DNA from: Planctomycetota bacterium
GTDB lineage: Bacteria > Planctomycetota > Phycisphaerae > UBA1845
Direction of reading: 5' to 3'
NCBI GenBank assembly: GCA_022566435.1
Contig: JADFIX010000161.1
Location: 1 to 7,424 of the forward strand
Length of the DNA: 7,424 bases
The position numbers were made by a program, and so were the translations under genes. This document shows, piece after piece, positions 6,233-7,424 of the stretch. A model generated the notes under the pieces. The model was not told the origin of the DNA, did not search any database, and saw only the letters and a program-made list of their open reading frames with translations. Positions within the stretch are counted from its first letter, which is position 1; each line of letters begins with the position of its first letter.

Positions 6233-7320
6233 AGACCGGGCAGCGCGCAGATCAGAACGATAATCCGAATCGCGGCCGCCATGAAGACAATTTGTGCCGG
6301 GCTTCCGAACGGGGCGAAGAAAACCCGATACGCCAGCTCCACGGTGCCGAGCCCTTGCGGCGGACCCGGCAACGCCTGGATCAATACCCCCGTATAGAAG
6401 TAAGTGTAGTATTCAAGAGCGTTGGAGGCGTTCGCGTCGAGCCCGACGCCGACGGCCACGGTGAAATATGCCCCGATGGCAACGCCCTGTAGCAGCACCG
6501 TCAGCAGCACCGCACCGACCAACACGCCTTTTCGTTTGACTAATGCGCGTGCGGTATTGTCTATCCGCTGTAACTGATCGTACATCGGTAGGCGCGCCAG
6601 CCACGCACGCGGTACCAAGTGTTTTCGAACGATCGGCGAGAGGTAGATCAGCCCGGCGACAGCGCCGATGCCGAGTAGAAACAACACGTAGGAACTGAAC
6701 TCGCTAAGCAGATTATCAGGAGGACTGATGGTTGTGATCACCGCCATCACCAACAAGAGACCTGCGAGACCGATTATTCGATCCAGGACCACCGTCGTGG
6801 CCGCTTCGGTCTTCCGATCGGTGTGCAGCGACACAAAATAGGCTTTGAACACATCGCCCGCGTTCGAGCCGAGCGGCGTGGCGAAATTCAGAAAGTTGCC
6901 GGCCAGCGAGAGTTTGACGCACTCCCAATAGCTCACGACAATGTTCTGCGCGCGGAGCAGCCATTGGAATCGAAGGGCCTGCGGCAAGACGACCGGAAAA
7001 TGAATGAGGATCGCCAATAGCAGAAGTCCCTTGATGCTACCGCGCCATGCGGACAGGAGCCCGTAGGCAATGAGAGGTTCGTCGTTCTCGTCCACTTCGA
7101 TCTGCCGGCGTGGGACGACCTGTCGCTTTCCGTCGGGTGATTCAAAGTGAAAGATGTCGGCGTTTACCGGGTCAGGGGTGACCGAGCCGATGAGCACCGT
7201 CTTGTCCTTCAGGGTCATATGATCGCGAAGGGTCACGCCTTGTGCGACGATCCATAACGCGGCAGCACACAAGGCGATCCGAATTACGTTGAAAGTGACC
7301 TTTCGTGTCCGTCGTGTCAT
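6220..7320 (-). CDS. Flippase-like / lysylphosphatidylglycerol synthase TM-region family membrane protein
   Basis: Multi-pass inner-membrane protein of 366 residues, of the family that includes the membrane half of MprF and archaeal AglD. Members move lipids or lipid-linked sugars, or accompany glycosyltransferases. A first helix lies at about 11-29. Then comes a polar block of some 65 residues (about 31-95) before the second helix, probably on the outer face. Family patterns follow: NFLNFATPLGSNAGDVFKA (142-160), ATTVVLDRIIGL (174-185) and LPGPPQGLGTVE (317-328). Further helices lie near 97-115, 182-199, 208-228, 265-290 and 343-362. The ATG at 7320 follows GGA at 7 nt; a TTG at 7332 is the alternative. 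The last helix is cut short (PGLLSH), with a good continuation in the -1 frame. The aminoacyl-transfer domain of full MprF is absent, so lipid lysinylation is not expected. It is the same strand as the PilZ genes and possibly their operon leader. Confidence 0.88.
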   Translation of the reverse strand: MTRRTRKVTFNVIRIALCAAALWIVAQGVTLRDHMTLKDKTVLIGSVTPDPVNADIFHFESPDGKRQVVPRRQIEVDENDEPLIAYGLLSAWRGSIKGLLLLAILIHFPVVLPQALRFQWLLRAQNIVVSYWECVKLSLAGNFLNFATPLGSNAGDVFKAYFVSLHTDRKTEAATTVVLDRIIGLAGLLLVMAVITTISPPDNLLSEFSSYVLFLLGIGAVAGLIYLSPIVRKHLVPRAWLARLPMYDQLQRIDNTARALVKRKGVLVGAVLLTVLLQGVAIGAYFTVAVGVGLDANASNALEYYTYFYTGVLIQALPGPPQGLGTVELAYRVFFAPFGSPAQIVFMAAAIRIIVLICALPGLLSH

Positions 7321-7371
7321 TCTTCGGTCCAAAAATCCGATTCTTATGCTGACCTTAACATCGGTCGGAGG

Positions 7372-7385
7372 GAAGCCTTCGCTTC
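7372..7385. repeat. Small perfect hairpin upstream of the flippase-like gene
   Basis: GAAGC and GCTTC pair around a CTTC loop, 50 bases upstream of the flippase start. There is no T-run on either side. The gene-free right edge (7321-7424) otherwise shows nothing firm: a plus-strand frame opens at ATG 7346 and stays open to the end for 26 codons but lacks a ribosome binding site. Confidence 0.3.
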
Positions 7386-7424
7386 AGGGTGAGTGGCTCG
7401 CTGCCGTGGAACGCGCTGGGACGG

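Overview
The window looks like an ordinary chromosomal segment of a moderately GC-rich, free-living Gram-negative-type bacterium. A Planctomycetota or other PVC-group origin is my best guess, from the style of the ValS, gamma-glutamyltransferase and flippase-like proteins and from a CACNAAGN microrepeat of a kind I remember from environmental genomes. This is an impression, not a demonstrated placement. No tRNA, rRNA, CRISPR, insertion sequence or phage gene was seen.

Layout. (1) 1-761, minus strand: the N-terminal third of valyl-tRNA synthetase (valS), cut by the left edge. (2) 762-1075: about 310 bases without a gene, holding a plausible valS promoter, a triple 8-bp CACNAAGN repeat and a partial inverted copy of it. 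(3) 1076-2788, minus: a secreted Ntn-hydrolase of the gamma-glutamyltransferase family (YwrD-like), with catalytic Thr380 inferred. (4) 2789-2953: a short divergent intergenic region with a run of eight G and candidate promoters. (5) 2954-3574, plus: an unrecognised 206-residue protein with one N-terminal membrane helix and a helical soluble part. (6) 3692-5938, minus: three consecutive PilZ-domain proteins of about 250, 241 and 252 residues. The second starts 1 nt after the first stops, and the third overlaps the second in TAATG. (7) 6220-7320, minus: a multi-pass flippase-like / lysylphosphatidylglycerol-synthase-TM family protein, followed by 6013-6219, which holds a convincing out-of-frame C-terminal tail and a possible 34-codon small protein. 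(8) The right edge has no gene I can support.

Working together: the flippase-like gene and the three PilZ genes lie on one strand with little room between them, so they could form one transcription unit in which c-di-GMP receptors act alongside a membrane lipid or glycan transporter. All three PilZ proteins have the YcgR-like order (N-terminal beta-rich domain, arginine-rich RxxxR linker, PilZ barrel with NxSxxG or NxAxxG), but their N-terminal domains have diverged strongly. This tandem is the most unusual feature of the window. The valS, ggt and 206-residue genes appear to be independent units.

The most checkable anomaly is at the flippase C-terminus. A one-base slip in a CTTTTA run would replace a three-residue end with 43 residues that finish the last membrane helix and add a hydrophilic tail.
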